A stretch of 64,000 bases of DNA from Vibrio thalassae (GCF_900089835.1 NZ_OANU01000053.1:1-64000); one strand, 5' to 3'. Shown: positions 36,135 to 45,202, counted from the stretch's first letter. Notes: a model not told the origin generated them from the letters alone. A program made the numbers and translations.

Positions 36135-37517
36135 TTGAACACTCCAGCCTTTTCTACCTTAAACTTACCATCTGAATTACTCGGCACGTTAGACAGTCTG
36201 GGTTACGCTTCAATGACGCCAATCCAAGCTGAAGCCCTACCAAAAATTTTGGCGGGTAAGGATGTTATCGGCCAAGGAAAAACAGGCTCAGGTAAAACCG
36301 CAGCCTTCTCTCTCGGTGTACTTAGCAACTTAAAAGTAAAGCGCTTTCGCGTGCAGTCACTTGTTCTTTGTCCAACTCGTGAGCTTGCGGATCAAGTGGC
36401 AAAAGAAATTCGCACCCTCGCTCGTGGTATCCACAATATCAAAGTACTGACTTTGTGTGGCGGTATGCCGATGGGACCACAAATCGGTTCTCTGGAACAC
36501 GGAGCGCATATCCTAGTTGGGACGCCCGGTCGCATCCTCGATCATCTAGAAAAAGGTCGCATCGACCTTAGCGAACTGAATACTTTGGTGCTTGATGAGG
36601 CCGACCGTATGCTAGATATGGGCTTCAAAGACGCATTAGACGCCATCATCAACGAAGCACCAAAAGAGCGACAAACCCTGCTTTTCAGCGCCACATTCCC
36701 AGAACAAATTCAAACTATTGCTGCTCGTGTTATGAAGCAACCAGAAGTGGTCAAAGTAGAGAGTAAACACGATCACTCAAGCATCAAACAGTTCTTCTAT
36801 CAAACCAACACTCTCGAAGAGCGTGATAATGCACTTGAAAACTTGCTGCTGACTCACCAACCTGAATCCGCAGTGGTGTTTTGTAACACCAAAAAAGAGG
36901 TTCAGAACGTGGCGGATGAACTGCTTCATCGTGGCTTTAGTGTGATTGACATTCATGGTGATTTGGAACAAAGAGAGCGTGATCAAGCACTGGTGCAATT
37001 TGCCAACAAAAGTGTGTCGATTCTTGTGGCAACCGATGTCGCAGCTCGCGGTCTTGATGTGGATAACCTCGATGCTGTATTCAACTATGAGCTGTCTCGC
37101 GATCCGGAAGTCCATGTACACCGCATTGGCCGTACTGGCCGCGCCGGCAACAAAGGTCTAGCTTTTAGCTTCTATAACGAGAAAGAGTTTTATCGTGTCG
37201 CGCGTATCGATGAATACATGGATATGCCAATTGAGCCTAGTGCACTGCCTGCTAAGTCAAACAATCAACCATTCCAAGCAAAAATGGTGACGATTCAAAT
37301 CCAAGGCGGTAAGAAGCAAAAACTGCGTCCGGGTGACATTCTAGGGGCGTTAACCGGTGATAAAACACTTTCAGGCAATCAAATTGGTAAGATCAATATG
37401 TTCCCGATGAGTGCTTATGTGGCGGTCGAAAAAGGGATTGCTAAGCAAGCTTTAACTAAGATTACCAATGGTAAGATGAAAGGCCGTAATTTCCGCGCTC
37501 GAATCATCAAAGCTTAA
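36135..37517 (+). CDS. dbpA: ATP-dependent RNA helicase DbpA, TTG start
   Basis: DEAD-box helicase of large ribosomal subunit assembly, stimulated by hairpin 92 of 23S rRNA. 460 residues: Q motif (SMTPIQAEALP), Walker A GKTGSGKT, LDEADRMLDMGF, SAT, HRIGRTGRAG, then the C-terminal RNA-binding domain (about 380-460, KKQKLRPGDILGALTGD). The first codon is TTG (36135), with GAGG eight bases before it; the N-terminal FSTLNLPSELLGTLDSLGY aligns with E. coli DbpA, and the next ATG (residue 27) would remove it. A seven-base tandem repeat begins at its stop codon. Confidence 0.94.
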   Translation: MNTPAFSTLNLPSELLGTLDSLGYASMTPIQAEALPKILAGKDVIGQGKTGSGKTAAFSLGVLSNLKVKRFRVQSLVLCPTRELADQVAKEIRTLARGIHNIKVLTLCGGMPMGPQIGSLEHGAHILVGTPGRILDHLEKGRIDLSELNTLVLDEADRMLDMGFKDALDAIINEAPKERQTLLFSATFPEQIQTIAARVMKQPEVVKVESKHDHSSIKQFFYQTNTLEERDNALENLLLTHQPESAVVFCNTKKEVQNVADELLHRGFSVIDIHGDLEQRERDQALVQFANKSVSILVATDVAARGLDVDNLDAVFNYELSRDPEVHVHRIGRTGRAGNKGLAFSFYNEKEFYRVARIDEYMDMPIEPSALPAKSNNQPFQAKMVTIQIQGGKKQKLRPGDILGALTGDKTLSGNQIGKINMFPMSAYVAVEKGIAKQALTKITNGKMKGRNFRARIIKA

Positions 37518-37549
37518 GCCATAAGCCATAAGCCATAAGCCATAAGCCA
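37515..37549. repeat. Five tandem copies of TAAGCCA
   Basis: Five perfect 7-bp units, 35 bp in all; the first TAA is the dbpA stop codon. The unit is not a multiple of three. It lies before the dbpA terminator and is a candidate variable-number repeat. Confidence 0.95.
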
Positions 37550-37554
37550 TTGTA

Positions 37555-37590
37555 AAACAGCTCTTCGTTAAAACGCAGAGCTGTTTTTTT
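37555..37590. terminator. dbpA terminator
   Basis: AAACAGCTCT (37555-37564) and AGAGCTGTTT (37577-37586) with an inner CGTT/AACG pairing, then a T run on the plus strand. It may also serve the leftward NapF-like gene. Confidence 0.85.
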
Positions 37591-37595
37591 ATGCG

Positions 37596-38174
37596 CTACT
37601 GTGTGGACAACACCATAGATATCGCAGAAAAAGGGCAGCCCTGCTTACAGCGTCCACAACCATCACAAGCGTTCTTATTCAGCTCTGGTAAAGCGTATGA
37701 GGCGATACTTACCGCCTGTTTTGGACAGGCTTCTTGGCATAGGTAGCAATCACCAAACAGCGCATTTTGACATCCATCTGAAAACTGTGGAATTAAGCCC
37801 GTATTGCTGTTCTGCCCATGTAATGCTCCCGTTGGGCATGCTCGGTTACATGCGCCACACTGACTGCAGTAGCCATAGTCAAGTACTAGCCGGGCGAGTT
37901 CATCTTCAACAGTAATGACCTGCTCCGGACAAGCTTTGACACAATCTCCACACGCATTGCAGATCTGTTGATACAGCACTTCATCCACCGCTTTGGGCGG
38001 TCTCGGGACGGTTCGTGAGATTTCTTGGCAATCTAACTTAGCCGCGATTGAATCATCATTAGCCGTTATCGGTGAATTTCGAGTACTACCCTTTGCCAAA
38101 GCGCGAAAAAGACCACGACGACTTATGGTTTTGTGCTCCATATACGCTTTGTAGTATTTTTCATCTCTGGTCAT
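37596..38174 (-). CDS. NapF-like ferredoxin, last gene of the DMSO reductase operon
   Basis: 192 residues with four Cys clusters: CNACGDCVKACPE, CSQCGACNRACP, CYLCQEACP and CDGCGRCKQGCP, enough for three to four [4Fe-4S] centres. The N-terminus has SRRGLFRALAKG, the NapF-type opening. In nitrate systems NapF helps the catalytic subunit acquire or keep its Fe-S cluster; here it probably does this for DmsA (inference). The ATG at 38174 lies 15 bp after the chaperone gene; a second ATG at 38141 (MEHKTISRR) is possible. Confidence 0.85.
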   Translation of the reverse strand: MTRDEKYYKAYMEHKTISRRGLFRALAKGSTRNSPITANDDSIAAKLDCQEISRTVPRPPKAVDEVLYQQICNACGDCVKACPEQVITVEDELARLVLDYGYCSQCGACNRACPTGALHGQNSNTGLIPQFSDGCQNALFGDCYLCQEACPKQAVSIASYALPELNKNACDGCGRCKQGCPFSAISMVLSTQ

Positions 38175-38189
38175 GAGTACTTACCAACC

Positions 38190-38798
38190 TTAGCGATACA
38201 GTTTGACGGCAAGAGGAGTAATAGTGAGCAGCTCCTGAACAGCTTCACACCATTGTGATACCAATTTGGCTAACTGTTTGTAGCTTGTGGTAGCAGCATG
38301 CTTCTCAACTAACTCGAAATAGCGGTAACACCACGTCAGTAAATGCTCTGCGAATAGCACTTTGACCGATTCAATATCTTGCTCTTGTTCCACCAACTGA
38401 CTAACGGCGAACAACATTAGACCAATCTGATCTTCTGGCTCTCTCATCCCAGTATCTAGGGCAATATCGTGAGATCGAAGAAACTGACGGTATGCTACCG
38501 TGCTCTCACCAAAAATCACCTCTTCTCGATCCATATATACTGAGCCCCATGGGGGTGCCAGCATCGCTTCTCCGCCTTCAAACAGCAAGAAGAAATCTTG
38601 ATTTAGCGCCTCATTGCTCTCGCCTTTTACCTGTTGGCACCAGGCTTGCAGATCGCTGTCTTGCAAGTTTTCATCTTGTGCCAATGCAGCCAGCAAGATC
38701 TGGTTATTACTGTCGGTAAGAGGGAAGTAAAACAGTGAACCAAATACCTTTGCCATGGTTTGCAAACTAAGTAGGTCGATAGATTGATTTTCTGACAT
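38190..38798 (-). CDS. TorD/DmsD-family redox enzyme maturation chaperone
   Basis: 202 residues, all-helical. The signature EGGEAMLAPPWGSVYMDRE (about 76-94) matches the E-P-x-D-H-like region of TorD/DmsD chaperones, which bind the Tat signal of the molybdoenzyme until cofactor is inserted. It follows dmsC after a hairpin and precedes the NapF-like gene, so it serves the DmsA of this operon. Confidence 0.85.
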   Translation of the reverse strand: MSENQSIDLLSLQTMAKVFGSLFYFPLTDSNNQILLAALAQDENLQDSDLQAWCQQVKGESNEALNQDFFLLFEGGEAMLAPPWGSVYMDREEVIFGESTVAYRQFLRSHDIALDTGMREPEDQIGLMLFAVSQLVEQEQDIESVKVLFAEHLLTWCYRYFELVEKHAATTSYKQLAKLVSQWCEAVQELLTITPLAVKLYR

Positions 38799-38840
38799 GA
38801 ATTTACCAAATTTGAAAAGTGACTAAATTGAACCTTAGAA

Positions 38841-38869
38841 CAAGAGCAGGCTATGTTAGCCTGCTCTTG
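38841..38869 (-). terminator. Hairpin between dmsC and the chaperone gene
   Basis: CAAGAGCAGGCTA (38841-38853), loop TGT, TAGCCTGCTCTTG (38857-38869): a 13-bp perfect stem just after the dmsC stop. With no strong T run on the minus strand it is likely a partial terminator or mRNA-protecting hairpin inside the operon. Confidence 0.65.
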
Positions 38870-38875
38870 TCTTTT

Positions 38876-39718
38876 CTACATGCCTGCTGTCATATGCAGA
38901 CCAAAGAACACACTGCGTCCAATCAGTTCGGCAACTAACACCATAGCAAAACCAATCACCGCAATTGGCATTGAGCGAGATTCAGAGCGCATCGCCCAGA
39001 TCCACGCAGCAACACCAACAAACACTAGAACAAAACGCAAGTTTTGAATCTCAGCCATATTTGGTACTAGTTCATTCGCTGCAACAATCGCCGAGTGAAT
39101 GTTTGGTAAGTCAGCCACCATGGACATCGTGACCATCACCATGGCAACAGCAGTCACGCCAGCAACGATTGCCGTCACTTTACCTAAACGCGGACATTCT
39201 AATTTAGCACCACGCATCAGGATAAGTGACAGCATCACGCCGCAAAGGATAGCTGTAAGCGTAAATGATTGACTGGTAAATGGCGTATCCCAAGTTGGAA
39301 CGGTATCGATGATGTAAACGTTCGTCATAGCGACCATAAAAATCACACCAATAACCATCGCTGCAACCATCAATCCTTTGCGAATTACCTCGCTGCCTTT
39401 ATTGATCACAGAGAGCAGCCAATATAGCCCCCCTAAACCAAAGAACATCGAGCCAAACAGAATCTCACGTGATAACCACGATGTGCCGATTTGGTTTAAC
39501 GCGTTAATCGCGCGCAGTGGACTACCTAGGTGCATGGTCGACGCCATAAAGCCGAGTCCCATAAACACCCAAATAAAGAACATATTGCGAGTCATCGCTG
39601 TCTTAACATGTGCATCCGCTTTGCCTAACAGTGTGATTACGCCCATCACGATAAACGCACCAACGGCTGTTTGTGCAAATACAGTGAAGAAAATCAGAGG
39701 CCATTCATGCCATCCCAT
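38876..39718 (-). CDS. dmsC: DMSO reductase membrane anchor DmsC
   Basis: 280 residues, eight predicted membrane helices. The first helix stretch WHEWPLIFFTVFAQTAVGAFIVMG is typical of DmsC/YnfH. It anchors DmsAB at the membrane and oxidises menaquinol. Starts just after the dmsB stop. Confidence 0.93.
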   Translation of the reverse strand: MGWHEWPLIFFTVFAQTAVGAFIVMGVITLLGKADAHVKTAMTRNMFFIWVFMGLGFMASTMHLGSPLRAINALNQIGTSWLSREILFGSMFFGLGGLYWLLSVINKGSEVIRKGLMVAAMVIGVIFMVAMTNVYIIDTVPTWDTPFTSQSFTLTAILCGVMLSLILMRGAKLECPRLGKVTAIVAGVTAVAMVMVTMSMVADLPNIHSAIVAANELVPNMAEIQNLRFVLVFVGVAAWIWAMRSESRSMPIAVIGFAMVLVAELIGRSVFFGLHMTAGM

Positions 39719-39719
39719 G

Positions 39720-40334
39720 TTAAACCTCCTTAGGGTTTGCTAGGTGACCAGTGGTGTCATTCGTTGGACGCGCATGACGGTTTGGTTTGATCACGATATT
39801 TGGTTTCGTTAATGTTGATGACGGTAATGGCGCAACATCGGCGTTGGTGCCATATTTAGCGCGTAGCTCGGCAATCGGACCGAACTCCAGCGCACGAAGT
39901 GGACAAGAGCCGACACAAATTGGCTCAAAACCTTCTGCTACGCGTTCAAAGCAACCATCACATTTCGTCATGTGACCTTTTTCTTTGCTGTACTGAGGAG
40001 CACCGTATGGGCAAGCATTAGCACAGTGTTTACAGCCAATACACACCTTCTCATCCACAACGACAAAACCATCTTCACGTTTGTGCATCGCACCTGATGG
40101 GCACACTTTTGCACAAGCTGGTTCATCACAGTGGTTACACGCAATAGAAGTGTAATAAGCAAACACGTCTTGACGGTAAGTACCGTTCTCTTCTACCCAG
40201 TTACCACCAGCGTATTCGTAGACTCGACGAAAGCTACGATCAACGCCAAGATCCTTAAAGTCTTTGCAAGATAACTGACAGGTCTTACAGCCAGTACACT
40301 TACTCGAATCGATATAAAAACCGTATTGTTTCAT
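39720..40334 (-). CDS. dmsB: DMSO reductase iron-sulfur subunit DmsB
   Basis: 204 residues, with four Cys groups: CTGCKTCQLSCKD, CNHCDEPACAKVCP, CIGCKHCANACPYG and CDGCFERVAEG/CVGSCPLRALEFG, the full four [4Fe-4S] electron wire. KMHKR-type basic loops as in E. coli DmsB. Ten bp after dmsA. Confidence 0.95.
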   Translation of the reverse strand: MKQYGFYIDSSKCTGCKTCQLSCKDFKDLGVDRSFRRVYEYAGGNWVEENGTYRQDVFAYYTSIACNHCDEPACAKVCPSGAMHKREDGFVVVDEKVCIGCKHCANACPYGAPQYSKEKGHMTKCDGCFERVAEGFEPICVGSCPLRALEFGPIAELRAKYGTNADVAPLPSSTLTKPNIVIKPNRHARPTNDTTGHLANPKEV

Positions 40335-40344
40335 GAGTTAGTCC

Positions 40345-42792
40345 TTACGCCTTATTTGCCAGTTGAACTTCTACTAAGTTAGTGTGTTGAGGGTTACCTT
40401 TCGCCAGAGGGCTTGGGTGTTGAGACGTTAGAACGTTAATTGAACCGTTATGGTCAACCTTGTTGCCGTCTGGTGCATACCATGCACCCTCTCCGAGAGC
40501 CACCACTCCCGGCATCATTCTTGGCGTAACTTTGGCGTTAATTCGAACTTCACCACGGTCATTGAAGATCTTGATTCGGTCACCATTTTTAATACCACGA
40601 CGCTCAGCATCTACAGGGTTGATCCACATTTCTTGTTGTGCAGCCTGCTTCAATACATCGACGTTACCGTATGTTGAGTGACAACGAGCTTTAAAGTGGA
40701 AACCCGTTAGCTGCAACGGATACTTATCGCGTAGCGGTGAATCCCAGCCTTCTGAAGTACTGACGTAAATCGGTAATGGGTGAATGACGTCACCTTCTGG
40801 CAACTCCCATTCCGCGGCAATGCGAGCAAGCTCTTCAGAGTAGATCTCCACTTTGCCAGACGGTGTGTTAAGTGGGTTATTCACCGGATCGGCACGGAAT
40901 GCTTGGTACGCCACATAGTGACCGTTTGGATCGCTACGTTTTACGATGCCTTGCTGACGCACTGTCTCAAAGTCTGGCATTGTCGGGTCTAGCTTCAATG
41001 TCTCAGCATACAAATGACGTAACCAACCTTCTTGGTCGCGACCTTCGGTAAACGCTGGACCTACCCCCATACGCTCCGCCAAATCAGAACAGATTTGATA
41101 GATGCTGCGTGCTTCAAATTGAGGCTCAATCGCTTTATCGGCAAAAATAAAGTAAGGCATGTTCGCCGCTTTACCATCCATACAGAAATCCGCCTGCTCT
41201 GACGTCGTTAGGTCAGGCAGAATGATGTCGGCGTATTTTGCAGAAGACGTCATGTGGTTATCGATCACGACGATCATTTCACATGCTTTGTCATCTTGTA
41301 GGATATCGTGGGTGCGGTTGATGTCTGAGTGCTGGTTAATCACACAGTTACCAGCATAGTTCCAGATAAATTTAATCGGCACATCAAGTTTGTCTTTACC
41401 ACGTACCCCATCACGCGTCGCCGTCATCTCAGGGCCACGAACAATCGCATCAGTCCATAAGAACATAGAGATCGCTGTTTTCACTGGGTTTTCTAGTGTT
41501 GGGAAGCGCACAAACGGAATGTTATAGTCCGATTCACGAGCACCAGAGCCACCACCATGAATACCTAGGTTACCGGTTAATAGCGCTAGCATAGCAATCG
41601 CACGTGACGCGATTTCACCATTTTGTGTACGCTGAAGACCCCAACCTTGATAGATAGCACAAGGTTTAGTTGAACCGATTTCACGCGCTGTCTTGATAAT
41701 AATATCTGCAGGAATACCCGTAATTGGTGCCGCCCACTCAGGCGTCTTCTCAATACCATCTTCCCCTAAACCTAGGATATAAGATTTGTAATCGCTGTTG
41801 GCTGGCGCAGACGCTGGCAGTGTTTTCTCATCGTAACCAATACAGTAAGTGTCTAAGAACTCTTGGTCTACCAAATCTTCTTTGATCATGACGTGAGCCA
41901 TTGCGGCAATAAGCGCTGCATCAGTGCCCGGTTTGATTGGAATCCACTGATCTTCGCGACCCGCTGCCGTGTCATTGTAGCGCGGGTCAATCATGATCAT
42001 CCGTGCGTTGGATTTCTCTTTACTTTCAATCAAGTGATGAATCAAACCGCCGCCAGACATGCGCGTTTCAGCAGGGTTATTACCAAACTGAACTATGAGC
42101 TTACTGTTTTCGGTATCCGAGAAAGAGTTACCATTCGCCCAACCACCGTAGGTATAACTCAAACCTTTGGCAATTTGCGCTGTTGAATAGTCGCCATAGT
42201 GATTTAAATAACCACCCGTGAGGTTCATCAGACGCGCGATTAACGTGCTACCAGGAGGCCATGACTTAGTGACAGTGCCGCCTAATGTGCCCGTCCCGTA
42301 GTTGAGATAGATAGCTTCATTACCGTACTGCTTCTTAATGTGGTCTAAGCTGTTTACGATCTCCGTGTAAGCTTCATCCCAAGAAATACGCTTGAATTTC
42401 CCCTCGCCACGTTTACCGACACGCTTCATTGGGTATTTCAGACGGTCTGGGTTGTACACACGACGACGCATAGAACGACCACGTAAGCATGCTCGTACCT
42501 GAACGTCTTTGTTCGCGTAATCATCTTTACCCGTATTGTCGGCATCTACCCACTTAATTTCACCGTCAACGACATGCATGCGCAGTGGGCATCGACTGCC
42601 ACAGTTTACAGTACATGCGCTCCACACCACTTTTTCGTCGTTGGCTTGTGGTTTGGTTTCCGCTTGGGCAGATTTAAAAGGGAGGGAAATGGCGCTGGTT
42701 GCAGCAGCAAGACCACCGATGGCTGAAGAGGATTTTATGAACCCTCGACGCGTCAGCGACGGCGTCAATAATTGCTTCAGTTTATTATTCAT
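40345..42792 (-). CDS. dmsA: DMSO reductase catalytic subunit DmsA (molybdopterin)
   Basis: 815 residues, Tat-exported molybdo-bis(MGD) enzyme reducing DMSO or similar oxides as an anaerobic electron acceptor. Tat signal LTRRGFIKSSSA (about 14-25), cluster ligands CTVNCGSRCPLRMH with the fourth Cys in VRACLRGRSMRRR, the GTGTLGGTVTKSWPPG loop region with the probable Mo-Ser, and the C-terminal MopB domain (HFKARCHSTYGNVDVLKQ, LGEGAWYAPDG). First gene of an operon with dmsB, dmsC, a chaperone and a ferredoxin. A perfect FNR site lies 67-80 bp upstream. Confidence 0.95.
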   Translation of the reverse strand: MNNKLKQLLTPSLTRRGFIKSSSAIGGLAAATSAISLPFKSAQAETKPQANDEKVVWSACTVNCGSRCPLRMHVVDGEIKWVDADNTGKDDYANKDVQVRACLRGRSMRRRVYNPDRLKYPMKRVGKRGEGKFKRISWDEAYTEIVNSLDHIKKQYGNEAIYLNYGTGTLGGTVTKSWPPGSTLIARLMNLTGGYLNHYGDYSTAQIAKGLSYTYGGWANGNSFSDTENSKLIVQFGNNPAETRMSGGGLIHHLIESKEKSNARMIMIDPRYNDTAAGREDQWIPIKPGTDAALIAAMAHVMIKEDLVDQEFLDTYCIGYDEKTLPASAPANSDYKSYILGLGEDGIEKTPEWAAPITGIPADIIIKTAREIGSTKPCAIYQGWGLQRTQNGEIASRAIAMLALLTGNLGIHGGGSGARESDYNIPFVRFPTLENPVKTAISMFLWTDAIVRGPEMTATRDGVRGKDKLDVPIKFIWNYAGNCVINQHSDINRTHDILQDDKACEMIVVIDNHMTSSAKYADIILPDLTTSEQADFCMDGKAANMPYFIFADKAIEPQFEARSIYQICSDLAERMGVGPAFTEGRDQEGWLRHLYAETLKLDPTMPDFETVRQQGIVKRSDPNGHYVAYQAFRADPVNNPLNTPSGKVEIYSEELARIAAEWELPEGDVIHPLPIYVSTSEGWDSPLRDKYPLQLTGFHFKARCHSTYGNVDVLKQAAQQEMWINPVDAERRGIKNGDRIKIFNDRGEVRINAKVTPRMMPGVVALGEGAWYAPDGNKVDHNGSINVLTSQHPSPLAKGNPQHTNLVEVQLANKA

Positions 42793-42858
42793 AAAGACAT
42801 GCTCGATTATAGTTATGCATCATCGAGCGAATGTTACTAACGAAATCAGGTAAAACAG

Positions 42859-42872
42859 TTGATAAAAATCAA
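42859..42872 (-). promoter_or_regulatory. FNR binding site before dmsA
   Basis: TTGAT AAAA ATCAA, an exact match to the FNR consensus (TTGAT-N4-ATCAA). Its centre is 73 bp before the dmsA ATG; placed at -41.5 it would give a transcription start near 42824, consistent with anaerobic activation. Confidence 0.88.
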
Positions 42873-42989
42873 CTCTAATACTTAATAGTTAGTTTTTTGG
42901 CATGTCTTTAGCGTTTAGTGGAATGTTTTTTATTCTGGCATTTATAGAAATTAATAATTTGTTATTTAAAGGAACAATAACTTTTTGTA

Positions 42990-43023
42990 TTGATAGTTAT
43001 TTGATTTTATAAATGACTATCAA
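42990..43023. promoter_or_regulatory. Imperfect inverted repeat between dmsA and the LysR gene
   Basis: TTGATAGTTAT (42990-43000) and ATGACTATCAA (43013-43023), one mismatch, 12-base spacer. It lies 200 bp upstream of dmsA and just downstream of the LysR stop. It could be a second operator for dms or a weak lysR terminator. Confidence 0.4.
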
Positions 43024-43059
43024 ACTCATTTAGACACATTAGTAACGTGCTAGTAATGA

Positions 43060-43866
43060 CTAATTAATAAACAAATTACGCAGTGATGGATGAGGCGTCG
43101 CTGCTGTCAGAAGTACGATATCGACACTCGGTAATGAAGGCATTCCATTTAGTATTTTCACCTGTTCGTTCGTGCTTAAACGCCCCATCGCCCCTATCCC
43201 AACTCCGCTCGCCACCAGAGCACGCTGCGCAGAAGCCGTGTTACAGCAAGCAACCAAACGATGAGAAACACCCTGTTTGGCTAAACTATCCAGCGCTGCT
43301 GCATGATACTTACAGTCTGTCTGAAACAATACTAATGGTAATGGAAGCCTCTCTGTATCGAAATCATGTGCTGCTATCCAAACCCCTTTGTCGGATTCTA
43401 ACCAGTAGCCTTCCTCACTATCTGCTGCTCGAGTCACAATTGCGGCATCTAACTTTCCTTCATCGAGCCAAGTTCGAAGTACAACACTAGGTTGACTGAA
43501 TATCTGAATCGAGCACGTGGGTTCTGCCTGATTAATTGCAGCCACCACGTCGGGAAGGATGGTATCATTATAGTCTTCGGGACAACCTAGCCTCAACGCG
43601 GTCTTGTTTTGATAACGCTTAACCTGATGCAGTGCAGCATCGTGTAAAGAAAGTATCTGTTCGGCGTGAGCTTTTAGTGTAAGTCCAGCTTCACTTAGCA
43701 CTCTATTGCGGCCGTTCCGTTCGAATAATACCGTACCAGTTTCAGATTCCAGTTTTTTCATCTGCGCACTAAACGCAGACTGAGTCCGATTAATCTGTTT
43801 GGCTGCCCGAGTAAAACTACCGGTCTCAGAAAAGGCAAGAAGACTTCTCAACGCCTCGATATCCAT
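43060..43866 (-). CDS. LysR-family transcriptional regulator
   Basis: 268 residues from the ATG at 43866, chosen because GGAGG lies four bases upstream and MDIEALRSLLAFSETGSFTRAA is the usual LysR opening; the frame runs 23 codons further without a site. Winged HTH about 1-60, then the effector domain (about 90-268). Divergent from a GST gene 106 bp away, the common LysR-target layout, so it probably controls that gene. Confidence 0.9.
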   Translation of the reverse strand: MDIEALRSLLAFSETGSFTRAAKQINRTQSAFSAQMKKLESETGTVLFERNGRNRVLSEAGLTLKAHAEQILSLHDAALHQVKRYQNKTALRLGCPEDYNDTILPDVVAAINQAEPTCSIQIFSQPSVVLRTWLDEGKLDAAIVTRAADSEEGYWLESDKGVWIAAHDFDTERLPLPLVLFQTDCKYHAAALDSLAKQGVSHRLVACCNTASAQRALVASGVGIGAMGRLSTNEQVKILNGMPSLPSVDIVLLTAATPHPSLRNLFIN

Positions 43867-43934
43867 ATCGCCTCCATCCATCATTTTTATTAATGACATA
43901 CATTCAAATTTTGCGTTGGTCGCCCATCTCACCA

Positions 43935-43954
43935 TTGATTAGTATGAAAATCAA
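43935..43954. promoter_or_regulatory. Candidate LysR operator in the LysR-GST gap
   Basis: TTGATT (43935-43940), 8-base spacer, AATCAA (43949-43954): an inverted repeat just before the GST start, of the kind LysR proteins bind (T-N11-A type). Confidence 0.45.
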
Positions 43955-43972
43955 ATCACTAGGGAGGCAAAT

Positions 43973-44620
43973 ATGAAGCTGTATATTGGAAATCAAAATT
44001 ATTCGAGTTGGTCATTGCGCGCGTGGCTTATCTTTGAGCAGTACCAGCTAGAAGTTGAAGTAGAAAAACTCAAGCTGTTTTCACCCGAGTTTTATCATAC
44101 ACTTAACGCGCTGACACCAACAGCCAAAGTTCCTACACTCGTGGATGACGAGACTACCGTTTGGGAGTCTCTGGCGATACTGGAGTATATCAATGAGCAA
44201 TATCTGAATAACCACTGCTGGCCCCAAGACAGCACAGAGAAAGCGAAAGCGAGAGCAGTATCCTGTGAGATGCATTCTGGGTTCTTAGCACTACGAAATG
44301 AGCTTCCAATGAATTGTCGCGCCACGCGCCACGTAACCCTTTCTCCTGAAGCATTAAAAGATATCGAGAGAATTGACATATTATGGTCAGAGCAGATGTT
44401 AGAGAATGATGGGCAATGGTTGTTTGGCGACTGGTCTATCGCTGACGCCATGTTTGCTCCCGTGGCCCTTCGTTTTCAAACTTATGGGATTCAACTGTCC
44501 GAGCTAGCGCAGCAGTATCAGCAGCGAGTCCTTAACAGTAGCGCTATTAAAGCGTGGTTAATACAAGCGAGTCACGAGCAAGATATCATAGTGGAGGACG
44601 AAGCGGGCGTTGAACTTTAG
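43973..44620 (+). CDS. Glutathione S-transferase family protein
   Basis: 215 residues. Thioredoxin-like N-domain (1-78) with MKLYIGNQNYSSWSLRAW, where Ser or Tyr activates glutathione, and TAKVPTLVDD plus ESLAILEYI (cis-Pro and Glu-Ser glutathione site). Helical C-domain (about 90-210). GGGAGG lies six bases before the ATG. Substrate unknown; likely detoxification under control of the divergent LysR protein. Confidence 0.9.
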   Translation: MKLYIGNQNYSSWSLRAWLIFEQYQLEVEVEKLKLFSPEFYHTLNALTPTAKVPTLVDDETTVWESLAILEYINEQYLNNHCWPQDSTEKAKARAVSCEMHSGFLALRNELPMNCRATRHVTLSPEALKDIERIDILWSEQMLENDGQWLFGDWSIADAMFAPVALRFQTYGIQLSELAQQYQQRVLNSSAIKAWLIQASHEQDIIVEDEAGVEL

Positions 44621-44648
44621 TTAGAAGACGTGATGAATAAAATCAGCT

Positions 44649-44682
44649 GCGGCTTGCCTAACATTCCTGCATGGCAAGCCGC
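44649..44682. terminator. Hairpin between GST and DUF2999 genes
   Basis: GCGGCTTGCC (44649-44658) and GGCAAGCCGC (44673-44682), 14-base loop, between convergent genes. No T run follows. Confidence 0.65.
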
Positions 44683-44702
44683 AAGATTACCATCGTCAGC
44701 GA

Positions 44703-44954
44703 CTATTTACTCAGTTGCTCCTTTGCCGCCTCAACTTTTGCAAAATCAAGCCCTAGCTCTTCGACCGCTTCTTTAATCAACGCCGGATTTTGCATGACTT
44801 GACCCATTAGTGCTTGAAGCTTCTCTTGTGGCAGACCAAGTTGACTGATCGTTGCCATTGCTGCCAAAGGGTTCTGTGTCAGCACTTCAAAGATTTCGCT
44901 AATCTGCTGATCACTGATGTTATTCTCTTTTAGCATTGCAATAATTGGATTCAT
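44703..44954 (-). CDS. DUF2999-family small protein
   Basis: 83 residues from the ATG at 44954, which has AAAGG nine bases before it: MNPIIAMLKENNISDQQISEIF. Entirely helical, with repeated Gln/Leu/Met pattern. The frame stays open 52 codons further upstream but that part is not family-like. Function unknown; the family is typical of vibrios and shewanellas. Confidence 0.8.
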   Translation of the reverse strand: MNPIIAMLKENNISDQQISEIFEVLTQNPLAAMATISQLGLPQEKLQALMGQVMQNPALIKEAVEELGLDFAKVEAAKEQLSK

Positions 44955-45202
44955 TTCACTACCTTTCTCAATATTAAACGAAGTGGCCTTAAGTCTACCA
45001 TTTGAGACCCTAACAGGGTATCGCCCAATGGCCTCAAGCCTGCCAATTGATGAAATGAAAACCAAATCATCCGTCACCGCTCCTGTTCTCATAGAAGCAC
45101 GCCCATTCATCCATCCGGTGAGAGAAGCAGCGTTATGTTGTATAACCTTGTATCATCAGAGAAAGTATTCGTATTAGACTATCTTTAACATGGCGGGACC
45201 CT

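Noticed and set aside
36777..37121. 114-residue ORF antisense to dbpA
   Set aside because: Shadow of the helicase gene on the opposite strand.
43083..43490. 135-residue plus-strand ORF
   Set aside because: It lies antisense inside the LysR gene, with no ribosome binding site or family likeness.
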